Of a stretch of DNA of 64,000 nt, positions 1 through 11,510 are shown in pieces. Under the pieces are notes generated by a model. The model worked only from the letters and a program-made list of their open reading frames with translations. It did no database searches and had not been told where the DNA came from. The DNA lies in NCBI RefSeq assembly GCF_000524195.1, contig NW_020170443.1:369925-433924 (forward strand). Reading direction: 5' to 3'. The stretch is from Echinococcus granulosus (lineage: Eukaryota > Platyhelminthes > Cestoda > Cyclophyllidea > Taeniidae). Made by a program: the position numbers and the translations under genes. The first letter of the stretch is position 1, and every line of letters begins with the position of its first letter.

Positions 1-828
1 CAGTGCTTTCAATGACAGCAGAGAAAAGCAAATCCGATTTTATAGGACATTTCTTCTGGCTTCTGCTGGTGGGTGATAAACCTCAGCAGGGTGGAAGAAG
101 GGCATGTGTCACGAATGGGGGTATCGGCGACCCCAAACAAAAGGGCTGAAATTGGCGTTTACCTTCGGCAAATAGCCAGGTCCCGTTTTCTGCAGGAAAG
201 CTAATAACAGCAGAGACGACACTAGCCGTGAACCATCTGTAAAATTTTTGTTATGAGGTTGCCCACCGTGTCTGTACAAAGGTATGTACAGTGTGCAGTC
301 TTGATATCTCCTCTACCTCTCTATTAGTTGAATGGATCGCAGAAGGATATGTTGCTGGGCATTTGTGAAGTGAGAACAAAGTGGCAAGGAAAAACATACG
401 CAAAGCTCTACCCAAACGTAATTGTGTTAAATTTTGTTCTCCCTTGCATAAATCTGCTTTTGAGCCAGCGTTTCTAATTCAAGCTGCGAACAAGAGCAAT
501 CAGTGACGCTGCGGTCAAGCGTCTCCTCATTTGCACAAGAATTTGATGACTTGCGTGGATGGATGGTGGCTGTTTTTCCCACAACACCGGCTACGTTGTG
601 ATGGCTCACGTGGGAGATTGACCAAGGTGAGCGCCGGGGACGACGCTCAAAATGGGAGAGGGGCTCACGGTTTTGATGAGGGGCCACTCTTGACTTGACC
701 ATTGGACCACGCCGGATGGGCTGGCCTTCAGGTCATGCTAGTAGCCTCGGTACCTTCTGTATGACAAATATATATTTAACTGAGTATTATGCCTTTCATC
801 GTTTCTAGGAAAGTCTCGAAAGGCTGCA
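1..828 (+). mobile_element. TRIM-like repeat copy 1 (5' end outside the window)
   Basis: Copy of the interspersed repeat described under 1985-3052. The window opens just inside the internal region, at the segment that follows the primer-site-like sequence. The purine tract lies near 645-663, and the 3' terminal repeat runs from about 661 to 828. No intact coding frame is shared with the other copies, so the short ORFs here are not called as genes. Confidence 0.7.
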
Positions 829-1984
829 TATTAACCGAAATTCAGCAAAAAACCAAACGGATGGAAAGCAGCATACGATGACGTATAGAGTTCCATATCA
901 AAAGGGTAGTAAGTAATAGTAATAATAGTGTATTTTTCACCCTAAAGTATCAACAATTTGGCGGTTTTGCCCCTTCTTCGTGAAAAGGAGTATGAAGATG
1001 GACTAGCGTGTTAAGTTGTTTTTCTACTTCAAAGTAATAGCAACAATAAACTTGCGTTTTCCAAATTCTAATACCCCTTATACTTTACGACGTGTTGATG
1101 CGAAAGCGAGTTTACAGGATAAATGGGTTTACTTGTCTTGGGAATAAAATTTTTTTGTATTAGCTTAACCTTTGCCGGACCCGTTGCGAAATCCAGAAAT
1201 AAAAAGTTTAAATAATTCATTTAGGATGGAATAACGCTTAAGTAGCGTAAAAGGACGTCTGAAACACAAAAAATAGTTTGAATGGGGAAAAGTTTGCAAT
1301 AGATGCATTGGTGTAACCAGAACAGAGAAGTGGGAGGCGAAATTTAAGCGGAAAGCACAAAATGGCACAAATTGCTATCGACAGCGCAACTAATCACTTC
1401 CAAATGGGAAATTTTTTTGCAAGCTATGAATTTAAGAAAGTTTAGAAATGTTGCTCGTATGGGCAGAGGCAACATCCCAGGCCACAACACAATCACTCAT
1501 CTCGATCCATCCCGAGGCAAGAACAGTACGCAACGAGGTCCCGCAGTGACCTGACCCAGTTACCCAAAGTACGCAAATGTCGACAGGCGGTGTCCAGAGT
1601 TTCTAACTCTTACCTCCATTTTAGCTCATCCTGCACCTTTTTTGCATTTATAATAAAACGAAATAGACATTCCCTATCAGATAGCTGTTTTAATCACGGA
1701 GCTTATAATTTGCTTGATGTTAAAATCAAGAAATGAGCGAATGAAAGTTTTTTTACTGAAAATTAAGTCGGTAGACTAAGGAATGGAAAGAGCCGCATAG
1801 ATGTCATTGGTAAGTCTTCATTTATAACTTCAGAATTTGCAATACGCTTCTACCAGAGTACTTTGTCTTTTCATTCATCCGAATTCGTATTTCTGCCACA
1901 TTTTAAAGAGAAAACAAGACAAAATTTAGAGCATTCTTATAACATGGGAGCAAAAGCCTGTGCTTGGAAGACGTAGAATTCTTG
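829..1984. other. Intergenic, AT-rich, no gene seen
   Basis: About 1.15 kb between two repeat copies. Only short frames with no family resemblance are present, with no splice-compatible coding exon, RNA gene or satellite. Confidence 0.5.
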
Positions 1985-3052
1985 TATATTGCATAATGCT
2001 TTGGTTGTTTGTTTAAATCCCGATTTTGTTAAAAGGTAGCCCTGTTTCTTGGCCTCTGTGCCCTCGCTGGATGGGTTGGCCTCTGGGCTACACCAGTAGT
2101 CCCAAGCTCTACTGTGTGTCGTACATTTGTATTCTGACGGAGCATTAGGTCTTCTTCTATCCTCGGGGAAGTGTTGGTAGCGGAAAGCAAACCTGATCTT
2201 AATAGACAACTATGCTCGTTACTACTTCTAAGTGATACACCTCATCGGGGCAGAAGAAATCCACATACCACCGATGGCGCAATCGGTGACAACCCCAAGC
2301 AGAAGGGCTGAAAATGACGCCTACCTTCGACAACTACCCCCATCCCCGTGTTCCGCAGGAAAGCTATTAGCAGTGGACGCTACATTAGATGTGAACCAGC
2401 TGGAATAGTTTCGATACGGAGTTGTCTACCGTATCGGTAGGAAGATATCAACAATGCAAAGTCCCGATACCTTCTCCGCCTCTCAAGTAGCCGGATAGAA
2501 CCTAAGTGAGAACGGAGTGACAAGGAGAAACAAAGGCGAAACTTTAAGCCCATGGACATGTGTTAAATCCCGTCCTCATTTAGATAAGTCGACTTTAGCA
2601 AGAGTGTTCCTGCTTTAAGTTATAGACAGGCGTGATGGCGAGCACAGTTCCCTGTCAATGAATCCACATTCCATCCTGGAAGTGACTGCAGAACCAGCTG
2701 AATTACCAAGAGGGATCAGTGACAATGAGGTCAAGTATCGCCTCAGGTGCATGGAAATTCCATGACTGGCTCGCTAGGCGTGGGAGTGTTTTCCCCACTG
2801 CACCGATCACGTTGTGATGGCTGACGCAGGAAGTTGAGGAAGAAGGGCGCCGTGGACAACGCTCCAAAGAGTAGAGAGGCCTATGTAATACATTAATTGT
2901 TTAACTCTCTGCTTAGTAAAGTGCCACTTCTTGCCTTGGCTGTGCTCTGGACCATGAGAGTAGTCCCAAGCCCTACTGTGTCGGACATGTGTATTCTACC
3001 CGAGCGCTATGTCTGCTTTCGTCTTCAGCGTAGTCTTGGGGGACTAAACTGG
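1985..3052 (+). mobile_element. TRIM-like LTR element, full-length copy 2
   Basis: One of three copies with both ends present. A ~190 bp terminal direct repeat (about 1985-2172) recurs at about 2881-3052. Both contain the words CCCAAGC(T/C)CTACTGTGT and a CTTCGTCTTCAG-like tail. Right after the first repeat comes TTGGTAGCGGAAAGC, the place expected for a tRNA primer-binding site. Right before the second is a purine tract (2866-2879). The roughly 700 bp between has no frame conserved among copies. This layout is that of a short non-autonomous LTR retrotransposon. Exact ends are uncertain by about 10 bp because of decay, and no target-site duplication could be recognised. Confidence 0.7.
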
Positions 3053-5667
3053 ACTTCATTCTTCCAAATAATGGGATACCAGGCATTTGTGTTTAGCCTC
3101 AATTCCACTACCGGAAAGAATTTGTTTAAATTTGCGTTAATATTGACCGCTTGGGCACCTCAGGATTTGCCTCATACCTACTTCGTCTGGGCGTTGAGGA
3201 AACTTGGAGGAGGAGAAGGAGGAGGAGGAGAATGTCACCTTCTTCAACTATGGTGCAAATTAATTGAGTATTTCAAAGCAGCAATGCATTTTCATGTCCG
3301 GTGAAAACGGCTTCATCGTCGGCACAGCACACCATTCCGCTAGACAAATTACCTTGGTGACGTATTCGTGCATAAAAATGAGGTGGCAGTTAAAAGCAAG
3401 GTGAGTAGACAAATGGAATGGTGAATATTACCTTTTCCGACTTTGCTATAGAGCCAAAATATCCTCTTTCAGTTATCAGAGGATTATTTTTGACGAAGGG
3501 CGAAGGGTAATCTCAACCTGTATCAAATTTGTCCATCGTTGACTCTACGCCAGAACGAGTAAGGTGGAGGCGCGTCACTTGACAAGATCCCGAATTTCCA
3601 TCATGAGGTGGCCAAGTATCACCTCACCTCCTTTCCACATTTCAGTCAGCTTACTGAGTTATCCCATTGACAAAATCATTACCTAACATTTTAAATTTAA
3701 TGCCACATGAGTAATCCTAATCACCGTCACCCTTACTGATAGTTACGAGATACGGAGAAGTGTAAAAAGAGGAGGGTCATGAAATGCATTTTGACTACTG
3801 CAGTGGGACACTCATTCCTCCCGGTATCCACGTTTATGCAGAAGGTAACTATCAGTAGATTTTTGGGTAAAAATTTACACGTCTTATGAAGCATCTCTTG
3901 CAGTACACCAGGCAGCAAATTGGAAGAAGGAGGAGTAGGAAAGTGGCGCTTCCTACGGGGATACATTTCGGGGTATTGAGGACTTTAAAATACCATGGAC
4001 AGGTGGTGCACAACAATGTGTGAAGAAGTCATCTCTCATCTTAACATTTTGCATACGTCTCTGTGTAAACGAGGCACAGGTTCCAATGGGGAATTCAAGT
4101 TTGTTTATTAAGTCCTGAAATTAAGTAACTTGTCATCATAATTAATGGATTAAGCAGTGAATCAAATCGCTCAAACACCTTCGCTTATTTTTCATTCTAC
4201 ATGTCATCTTTCGGATCGCTCTGGCGTCGCCTCATCATCCACCTTCACATCTTTGGTAAGGGACCGACTCAAGAACTGGTGAGCAGCCCAATTCCACGCG
4301 CATGATCCATCACACGTTCCCTTTGGGTCTAAAGAGCAAGCGCTACAACTAGATAGGAGAAAATGGGACTTGGAGGTGCTGTAGATGTCCGCATCATTAT
4401 TTGATTTTTTTAGAAGTTACCGTTTGTTGCAGGTAACTCCCAAACTTTCAAAAAATTCACCCTCTTACTCACTCCCTTCTGATTGGCTAAGAATATTTTT
4501 CAAATAAATATAAAAATATACTTCAAAGCTGACAGAACGGCTCGGACAGCCACAGACTGTAATTTAGCGTCCAGTAGTCTTCAGAATGCAGTTATCATAC
4601 CACTGCACGCACATCATAACTCTACGTCCTGAAGTCTTTGTCCACTGACTACCTGGCTGGTGGCCTCTGTGAAATCCAGGCAAAATCACACACAAACATA
4701 AGTTCGTGACAATTTACAAAGCGGAACGCATTTCAACAACTTTTTTTGCACGTTACCGTAGAAGAGAACCATTGTTTTGGACAAGTTTGAGGCAAATTTT
4801 GCAAGGCGTTGAAGAGAAATGGGTCGAACTGTGGGGAATGATCAAGTCAACCCATGACATATATTCCATACTTTACTACGCAAAAGCGTATAAAGGAAAA
4901 CATAACTTGATAATTAAAAAAAAAATAACATGGATTGAGCGGCGCATGAGTGACTAGGAATTGCGATGATTAAGGGAACGAGTAAATAACAAAGTAATTA
5001 GGGATGAATATGTGGTATGGAAAGGAGAAGCAAAACTTCAAGAGGAGCTTCAGGCACTGACAGTGAAGAAAAAAGAGGATTCTTCAAGAAATGCAGCTAT
5101 GATAGGGATTTGAAGGCAAGAATTGTTTACCCATCTAGCTGCTGATATCGACGGCGTTCATTTCAAGTCGGGAGTTTGAGATTTATAGCCACTTCTAAGG
5201 CAAGCGACTGCAGTGCCGCAATACTGATTAGTAGGCGTAAAGTCTGTACTAACAGGAGTAATTGACTAACTCAATTCTTTCTCCGATGGCAAAAGACTTC
5301 AAGTTCTGTCTTATCGTTAGGTACTGCAAAGGAATAGTCATCCATCGGGGAGTGAGGGGTCTAATTTAATCGTGAAGACATTTTCATAACTCCTCGTATT
5401 CCATCCGTTAGTGCAAATTCTCCAGACAGTGATTACCAGTCCAAAGCACATCATTTTTTTTCTGTAAGAAATTAGTCAGTGCTCAAAGACCTGGACTCAT
5501 CTCTGACGCTAGATTGACGCATAATTTTATCGTAAAACAGGACAAAAGCAGTAAACACTGTATAACACTTCGAGCGCAATTTGAAAACTTGGACTACATT
5601 GAGGATCAAAGTAGAGAGACATTCCTAAAATCATTTTAGGCTAAAGCGGCTTTGTAGGAAGTAATAA
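3053..5667. other. Intergenic, no gene called
   Basis: Contains a short GGA-rich run (about 3208-3232) and a lysine-rich 83-codon frame at 4706-4957 (+). The frame is followed by more fragments interrupted by stops up to about 5130, which could be a decayed transposon ORF, but no catalytic motif is visible. Nothing else can be supported. Confidence 0.4.
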
Positions 5668-5975
5668 AACAACTACATTGGTGATGGCGGAAAGCGAATC
5701 CTATCCTCGTTTCTACTGCTGGATGGTGAACCCCGGCCAGGCAGAAGGGGTGAATATGCTAGGGATGGGAGATTCCGTGACGACCCATAACAGAGGGGCT
5801 GAAAATGACGCCTTCCTTCGAAGTCTACCCGAGTCCTGTGTTCTGCACAAAAGTTGTCAAAAACGGAGACGACAATAGACGTGAATCAGTTGCCTATGTA
5901 CCTGTATAAAGACATCGACTAGGTGAACTCGCGATGTCTCCTCCACCTCTCTGCTATGCAGGAATGAATAACCAT
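5668..5975 (+). mobile_element. TRIM-like repeat copy 3 (internal fragment)
   Basis: Begins at the primer-site-like segment (CATTGGTGATGGCGGAAAGC) and runs through the first part of the internal region, ending after the CTCCTCCACCTCTCTGCTA block. Both terminal repeats are missing, so this is a truncated copy. Confidence 0.65.
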
Positions 5976-6454
5976 TCAGTTCAGACACGAAGCTTGCTCG
6001 CACATTGTGGTTGAGAAGCCTCGCGGCACGGATACCAATTCCGTCTAGGAGTTGGTAAAGTTCGCTTCATAACCACCGCAAAAGTCCACCAAACCCAACA
6101 CAGTTATTCCGAGACTCTTAGCTTTATATAAAAAGTCGAGTGAGATCCCCTTTTCTCTATCCTGTTTGCTTTCAATGGTCACTGATTCATTCTTGCAAGC
6201 TTCCACCAAGTTATAGGGACTTTTATACGGTTTCCTTTCAAAAGTGGATCTCTAGGCTTTCCAGCCAATACAGTCCTCTGGCTACCGAAGGAAGACGTTG
6301 ATGACATTTGCGATGCCCATGAACATCACTAATGACCTCTGCACGCGTCGGCTAATAACTTTGGGAAAAATTAAACGGAATTACCCGAGAAGTTTAGTGA
6401 TCATAACTGATCATTTGAAGGCTGACTAGATGGAGGAATAACAAGTCCCAATCT

Positions 6455-7285
6455 CCAGAGACGGGCCGACCCGGCGCAAGTACAATGGCCAGGACACAAA
6501 GTGGTGCACAACTAAAAATGCGAGTTAAAAGAAAACAATGTACTACGTGGCCCTCTTCCCTTATGAGCGCCATCCTGAATCAGCCATCATAAGGTAGTCG
6601 GTACAGCAGGGAAAGCATCCACGCGCCAACTGAGGAGATACATGATCGGAACGTTACTGATCCCTTCTGGCAATTCAGATGGATTGGGAAATTTGGCCTG
6701 AATGGGAAATGGATTCGGGGACTGAGAATCGTGCTGGCCACCACGCTTGTCCATAACTAGAAGCAGGATCACTGACCTAAAATTTAACGCAATTCTGTGG
6801 AGGTTGGATTTGATCTTGCGTCGTTGCTGTCAGTTCAGAGCTGCCTAATCACAAATTTATCTGCCTTCCATTCAGCTAGTGGAAAGGTGGAGGAGGTATC
6901 ACGAGCTCACAAAATTTATGCCTTTATACATGTAAGGCGGACAGCTCCGCAACGAGGCTTTTTCAGACTGTTAGCTGGCGGTGTTGCTTTCGTTGTTAAT
7001 AGCTTTCCTGCGGAATACGGGAATGGGGTAGTTGGCGAAGGTGGACGTCAATATCAGCCTTTCTATCGTAAGCCGTCATCAACTCTCCCTTCCGTGGCTT
7101 ACCCACTTCTTCACAGCAGTAGACATGAGGAGTTTGCTTACCGCGGTCGCCAATTTAGCGTCCCAAAATTTTTCTCAAAGACAAAGGAAGACATGAGTCT
7201 GGAGCAGAGTATATACATTCAGCATACTGAAGGTCCTGGGGCTGCTGGCATGGCCCAGAGGCCAGCCCATCATACGTAGGAACCC
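6455..7285 (-). mobile_element. TRIM-like repeat copy 4, reverse orientation
   Basis: Reverse-complement copy. The terminal repeat is recognisable at both ends: about 6455-6540 (rc of the GGGCCACTTTGTGTCC region) and about 7175-7285 (GACAAAGGAAGACATGAG followed by GGCCAGCCCATC). The 160-codon frame at 6797-7279 lies entirely inside the repeat on the opposite strand and is not a gene. Confidence 0.65.
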
Positions 7286-7856
7286 TCAGACGTCTCGGCA
7301 TCCATCAATTTTGGACAATTATTTGTCTCCATTTTTATGGATAATCAAACTCTATTCAATTTTGTAACTACCGTCGCTCACCCCAGTGAAGGAAAAATCA
7401 AAAAAGACGAAGACAAAAGCAACTCAGTATCTAATTTTTATGAAGAATAAGCCTAAATATTTGTCAGGACTGACGGTGGTGGTGATGGTGTTGGCACGCA
7501 AACTTCTCACTCCATTACTCAACTACTTAAATTGAAAAGTAGTACTACATTTGTCCACCAATAACTGAATAATTCCCCTATTACAATTCTAATTTCATAC
7601 TACAAAAAAGTGTGATTTTTGGGGATGCGGGTATAGGTACTGTCAGTTTCTCACGTGCCCATGGCAACCCAACCTGATCGGGTGATTGTCATATTGTGGA
7701 TCAAGTGATACCCACCAAGTCGGAGGGTCAGTCAGTTGAGCTCTTTCAGTATTATCTGCTTACTATGAAAATACTCTCCTATTACTCTCTAGTCTTACTA
7801 ACTGCCTATATAACTTTAATCCTGTCCAATCATCTACTTGGTTTTAATTTCCACGT

Positions 7857-8295
7857 ATGGTGGACGATTTGGACTTTGACGGATATCGTGTCCCTTTTCC
7901 TCAAGGGTAGGTAATCTTATATTACTTTCAGGGGTCCCATTATTGCATTCGCACATAAGCCAGGTAGAAGATGCTCCAGGGGAACTCAGACTGACTTTTA
8001 TTTGGAGAATGATTGCCTAAAAGAAGCTCCGGTTGCTTACAGCCAGAGCTGCCAAGACATACACCTTCTCATCCTCTTCAATAAATCCTCAACTCCCACA
8101 CCTCCATCGACCACTCTAGAGGAGGAGGAACTTGAAGAAACCAACACAAGCTATGGAATACCTGAAATTAATGAAGAATACTGGCTGTTCTCTACCGAGG
8201 TGGAGGATTTCGACAGCATAATCACATGTGAGGGGGCAATCTCCCCTTCCTTATTTGCTTTTAATAGCAGTCTACTTAAGCAACCTTATAAGTAG
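7857..8295 (+). CDS. Possible two-exon gene for an acidic 137-aa protein of unknown function
   Basis: Candidate model: exon 1 at 7857-7906 starts with ATG (MVDDLDFDGYRVPFPQ). A 25-nt intron follows (7907-7931) with donor GTAGGT and acceptor TTACTTTCAG. Exon 2 is 7932-8295, ending in TAG. The join is in frame; without it a TAG closes the ORF at once. The protein begins acidic, passes through a basic patch (KPGRRCSRGTQTD), then has a proline/threonine stretch and an EEEELEE cluster; no membrane segment or known domain was recognised. A 25-nt intron is at the lower limit of what is known, so the model is tentative. The exon 2 frame alone is open for 121 codons. Flanking DNA is repeat-rich, and no neighbour gives functional context. 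Confidence 0.35.
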
Positions 8296-8819
8296 TATAG
8301 TTGTTTTAATTTGGAATAGCCTATTTTAGTATCAACCAACTGTGTCTTAATTTTAAAATTGTCCTTCTTTTTAAAGTGGGACTAAAAAGTTTATACTTTT
8401 AATGAATTATATGATTCTAAATCTTCAGTCACTCGGGTTGCTTTTGACGATGGTGAAGGTGTGGCATCTCCACATTCCCCGGTAGGTTAAACGCACAAAT
8501 CTTCATAGCCTTATAAATTTTATTGTGCTGCAGTTTAATGCCTCCCATTATTATTTTCCATCATTCAGACTTCCAAAATCAGCTGTTTCCGGCGGAATTT
8601 CATTCCACTTCTCCTCTTTTGCTGCATCCAACTTCCAGAATTGGACTAAAATCGTTTTAACGTTTTCTTCTACCACTTCTCCCGTTTACAGTTCAAATTG
8701 TCACATCGGCGGATGGATGGATGAAGGAGGGATGCATAAGAGATGGGTCATTTGGTTTAAAATTGTTTAATGAAAAAGAACAGAGGCGGATTGACTAATT
8801 TGTAACAGATGAATGGGCT

Positions 8820-9365
8820 AAGTTGAATATATGCATTCGGCCCGAGTATTATTCCATCTTTTTTATTTACGGAAGCCTCGAGGCTCTACCTTGGTGGTAG
8901 CGGAATGCAAACCTTGTGTTTTAGGACATTTATTCCTATTCCTACTGCTGGGTGATAAACCTTAGCTCGGCGGGAGAAATGCATGTGCTACGGATGAGAG
9001 AATCGGTGATGGCTCTAAGCAGAGGCACTGAAGATGACGTCTACATTCAGCGATTGTTCTAGTCCGTGTTCTGGAGAAGAGCTTTCAACAACGGAAGTAA
9101 CGCTAGCTGTGAACTACCTCGAATGGCTTGGCTACGGACTTGCCTGCCGTACCTGTATAAAGATATCGACAATGCGAAGTCGCGACACCTCCTCCACTTC
9201 TCTACTAGATGGAGAGAACCGAGGTGGATGCGGCTGGTCAGATCTGAAGAGTGAACAGCGTCCTTCCTTGCACAAATCTGCTTTCACGTCAGTGTTCCCT
9301 ACTACAAGCTGTGGACACGCATGATGGCCAGCACAATTCCCCATCCCCAAACCCATTTCCGTAAT
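8820..9365 (+). mobile_element. TRIM-like repeat copy 5 (5' LTR tail and internal part)
   Basis: Starts in the terminal repeat (GAATATATGCATTCGGCCCG), passes the primer-like segment (TTGGTGGTAGCGG at about 8891), and stops in the internal region after CGCATGATGGCCAGCACAATT. The several ORFs at 9034-9356 on both strands are inside this repeat. Confidence 0.65.
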
Positions 9366-9509
9366 GTATAAGGGAGGAGGCCTACATTTCAGAATGACAT
9401 CTTACCAGGAGATCCATGAAACACAGAAGTTGAGTTCTTATTCACAGGAGGAACAATCGTTTTTATTTTTTGTTATCCTATAAAGAGGGGCTTTCGGAAA
9501 TCTATTTAC

Positions 9510-9795
9510 CTTTTCTACAAACGCACAAATGTTTGGCGATTTTATTCTCATTCTCAGTGCGGAAGGTTGCCTTTGAGATGCTTTTGCGGTTGACACCTTC
9601 GTGATATGTATGAGAATTGTGGAAAATGTCTACTGTCCTCACTGAAGTGGTGAATCCGCAATGCGTCCTGATGTCGGTCGTCTTTGGATTATTTGTGATT
9701 TCAATGCAACTGGGCATCCCATTCGAGGCTTTGTGATACGGGCCAACAACGAGCACTAGACACATTAGCAGAAAGACGGAGAAGCTATGTAGCAT
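9510..9795 (-). CDS. Possible first exon of a secreted cysteine-containing protein
   Basis: ATG at 9795 opens a frame whose first ~18 residues form a good signal peptide (MLHSFSVFLLMCLVLVVG). A hydrophilic region of ~77 residues follows, with cysteines in the contexts PSCIE, THCGF and HLCVCRK. The frame reaches a canonical donor (AAAAG|GTAAAT) at 9510/9509, which would split a codon after position 1; reading on gives a stop within four codons. The natural reading is an initial coding exon whose partners lie at lower coordinates, beyond the repeat copy at 8820-9365. No downstream exon was found. No domain family was recognised, so neither a function nor membership in a known parasite secreted family is claimed. 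Confidence 0.4.
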
Positions 9796-10430
9796 GTTAC
9801 AACTTGAATGTCCACTTTAGATTGGATCAATCTCCAGACCGAGAAAACGCAAACTTTCCCCGTGGAAAAGTCAACATTCCATCTTTATCTCTATTGTGCT
9901 GATTACAGAACAAACCGGTTGTTTATATCCATGTATTCAAGAGATTCAAATGCATTTCTAGTCCTGGAATCCAGTTTTGCCAGTGAAAGAGTCTTCCATT
10001 GTGGATCATCCGGGCATGACTACATGGTGGAAGTACAATCATAACCCGAGTTAAGGCAAAGGTGTCAAGTGACTGATCCCTCATAAAATATCAAAACAAG
10101 TAGTACGAATAAAATGCCTAAAGGTTAATAGCCATTTAGAAATTATTTTTTTTGTCAACTTACAGTACGCTGCCAAAATATAAATTTTTGAAGGAACGAC
10201 GTCGCGTGGACGTATTTTTTGCAATGAAGCGGCCGAAATGTGCCCCCGCCTAGAGGTGTGGTTAAAATTACATTTTACGCGATATCAGTCAGTAAAAATG
10301 AGAAACAGTAAAGAATGCCGCTTAAGAATATTTAAATGACATTCAAGAATCGCCAGCACGTGGTAATGTCAGTGGTCTGGATAAGACTGAATTGTCCCAA
10401 TGCAGGCACCTAAACAATTTCGTAATTCTT
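9796..10430. other. Intergenic, no gene seen
   Basis: Upstream of the signal-peptide exon on the minus strand, so it could hold that gene's promoter, but no clear TATA box or initiator was identified. Short frames only. Confidence 0.4.
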
Positions 10431-10800
10431 GAATTGTCAAACTCTCGGTTTTGGTAGTGGACCACTTGGTGTCGAGGCCATTGTACCTTCGTCATGCCAG
10501 TAGCCCCTACCCCTTCACCATGTTGAATATATACGTTCTGTTCAGCGTATTATATCTTCCTTCCTCTTCGGAGAAGTCTCAGGGCGCCACATTGGTGTCT
10601 GTGGAAAGCGAACCCGATCTTAAAGGACAACTATCCTCACTTCCACTGCTGGGTGATAGACTTTACAGGGTCGGAAGAAGTGTATATGCTACGGATGCGA
10701 AAATCAGTGAAGACCTCAAGCAGAAGGGCTGAAAATGATATTTCTCCTCGGTAATGACCCTAGTCGCGTGTTCTGCAGAGTTACCTACCGTACTTATGTG
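10431..10800 (+). mobile_element. TRIM-like repeat copy 6 (5' half), left arm of an inverted pair
   Basis: The terminal repeat begins near 10431 (AACTCTCGGTTTTGGTAG). The primer-like segment is at about 10590, and the internal region continues to about 10790, where the sequence switches to the reverse complement of the same family (see 10801-11510). Confidence 0.65.
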
Positions 10801-11510
10801 AAGATATCGAGGAATATGCTGGTCATCACGTGTGTCTATAACTGGAGGTAGGAACACTGACCTAAAAGCAGATTTGTGTTAGGGAGGAGGGATTTTAATG
10901 CCGTTCTGTGGGGGGACGGTTATAAGTCTATTCCTCCTTGCCACTTTATTTTCTCTTCCGAGCTGTTTATTCATATCCATCTTGGTTCTTTCCAGCTAGT
11001 GGAGAGGTGAAGGAGGTATCGCGAGCTCGCATTGTCAATATCTTCCTATAGGTATGATAGGCACCCATAGGACGAAACTTTTCCAGCTGGTTCACGGCTA
11101 GTATCGCTTCCCTTGTCAGTAGCCTTCCTGCGGAACATGGAATTGGAGCACTCACCCAAGGTGAATGTCAATTTTAACTCTTTCACTGTGGTTGCTACCG
11201 ATTGTCCCATCTTTGCATCATAAACTTCTTCCACCCCGACAAAGTTGAAATCCCTGCAGTAGAAATAAGGATGCATGGCCAGAAAGATGGGGTTTGCTTT
11301 CCGGTGCCGCCAATGCAGCGCCTTGAGACTTCCGTGAAGGACGGATTTGCATTCCACTACCACCAATTAGGCGCCTGCAGACTTTTCTGAAGATGAATTG
11401 AAGACATAACACTCGGTCAGAAGGGGTTGGAGCTACTAACAAGGCTAGGGATTAGCCCCCTAATTCCCCCTTCATTAAAACCGGGAGGTAAACAAACAAT
11501 CAACGTACTA
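10801..11510 (-). mobile_element. TRIM-like repeat copy 7, right arm of an inverted pair
   Basis: Reverse-complement copy abutting copy 6 head-on. It runs from the GGTCATCACGTGTGTC block to a terminal repeat at about 11375-11510 that ends in AAACAAACAATCAACGTACT, the reverse of the family's LTR start. Copies 6 and 7 together could fold back on themselves. Confidence 0.65.

Noticed and set aside
2897..3304. 135-codon ORF overlapping the 3' terminal repeat of copy 2
   Set aside because: It begins within the repeat at a non-ATG codon and has no conserved features; a chance frame.
4706..5130. Lysine-rich frames as a possible transposase or reverse-transcriptase remnant
   Set aside because: Interrupted by stops, with no DDE/DDD or FADD-like motif; composition alone is not enough.
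6797..7279. 160-codon plus-strand ORF
   Set aside because: It lies entirely inside a reverse copy of the repeat family, and the frame is not preserved in other copies.
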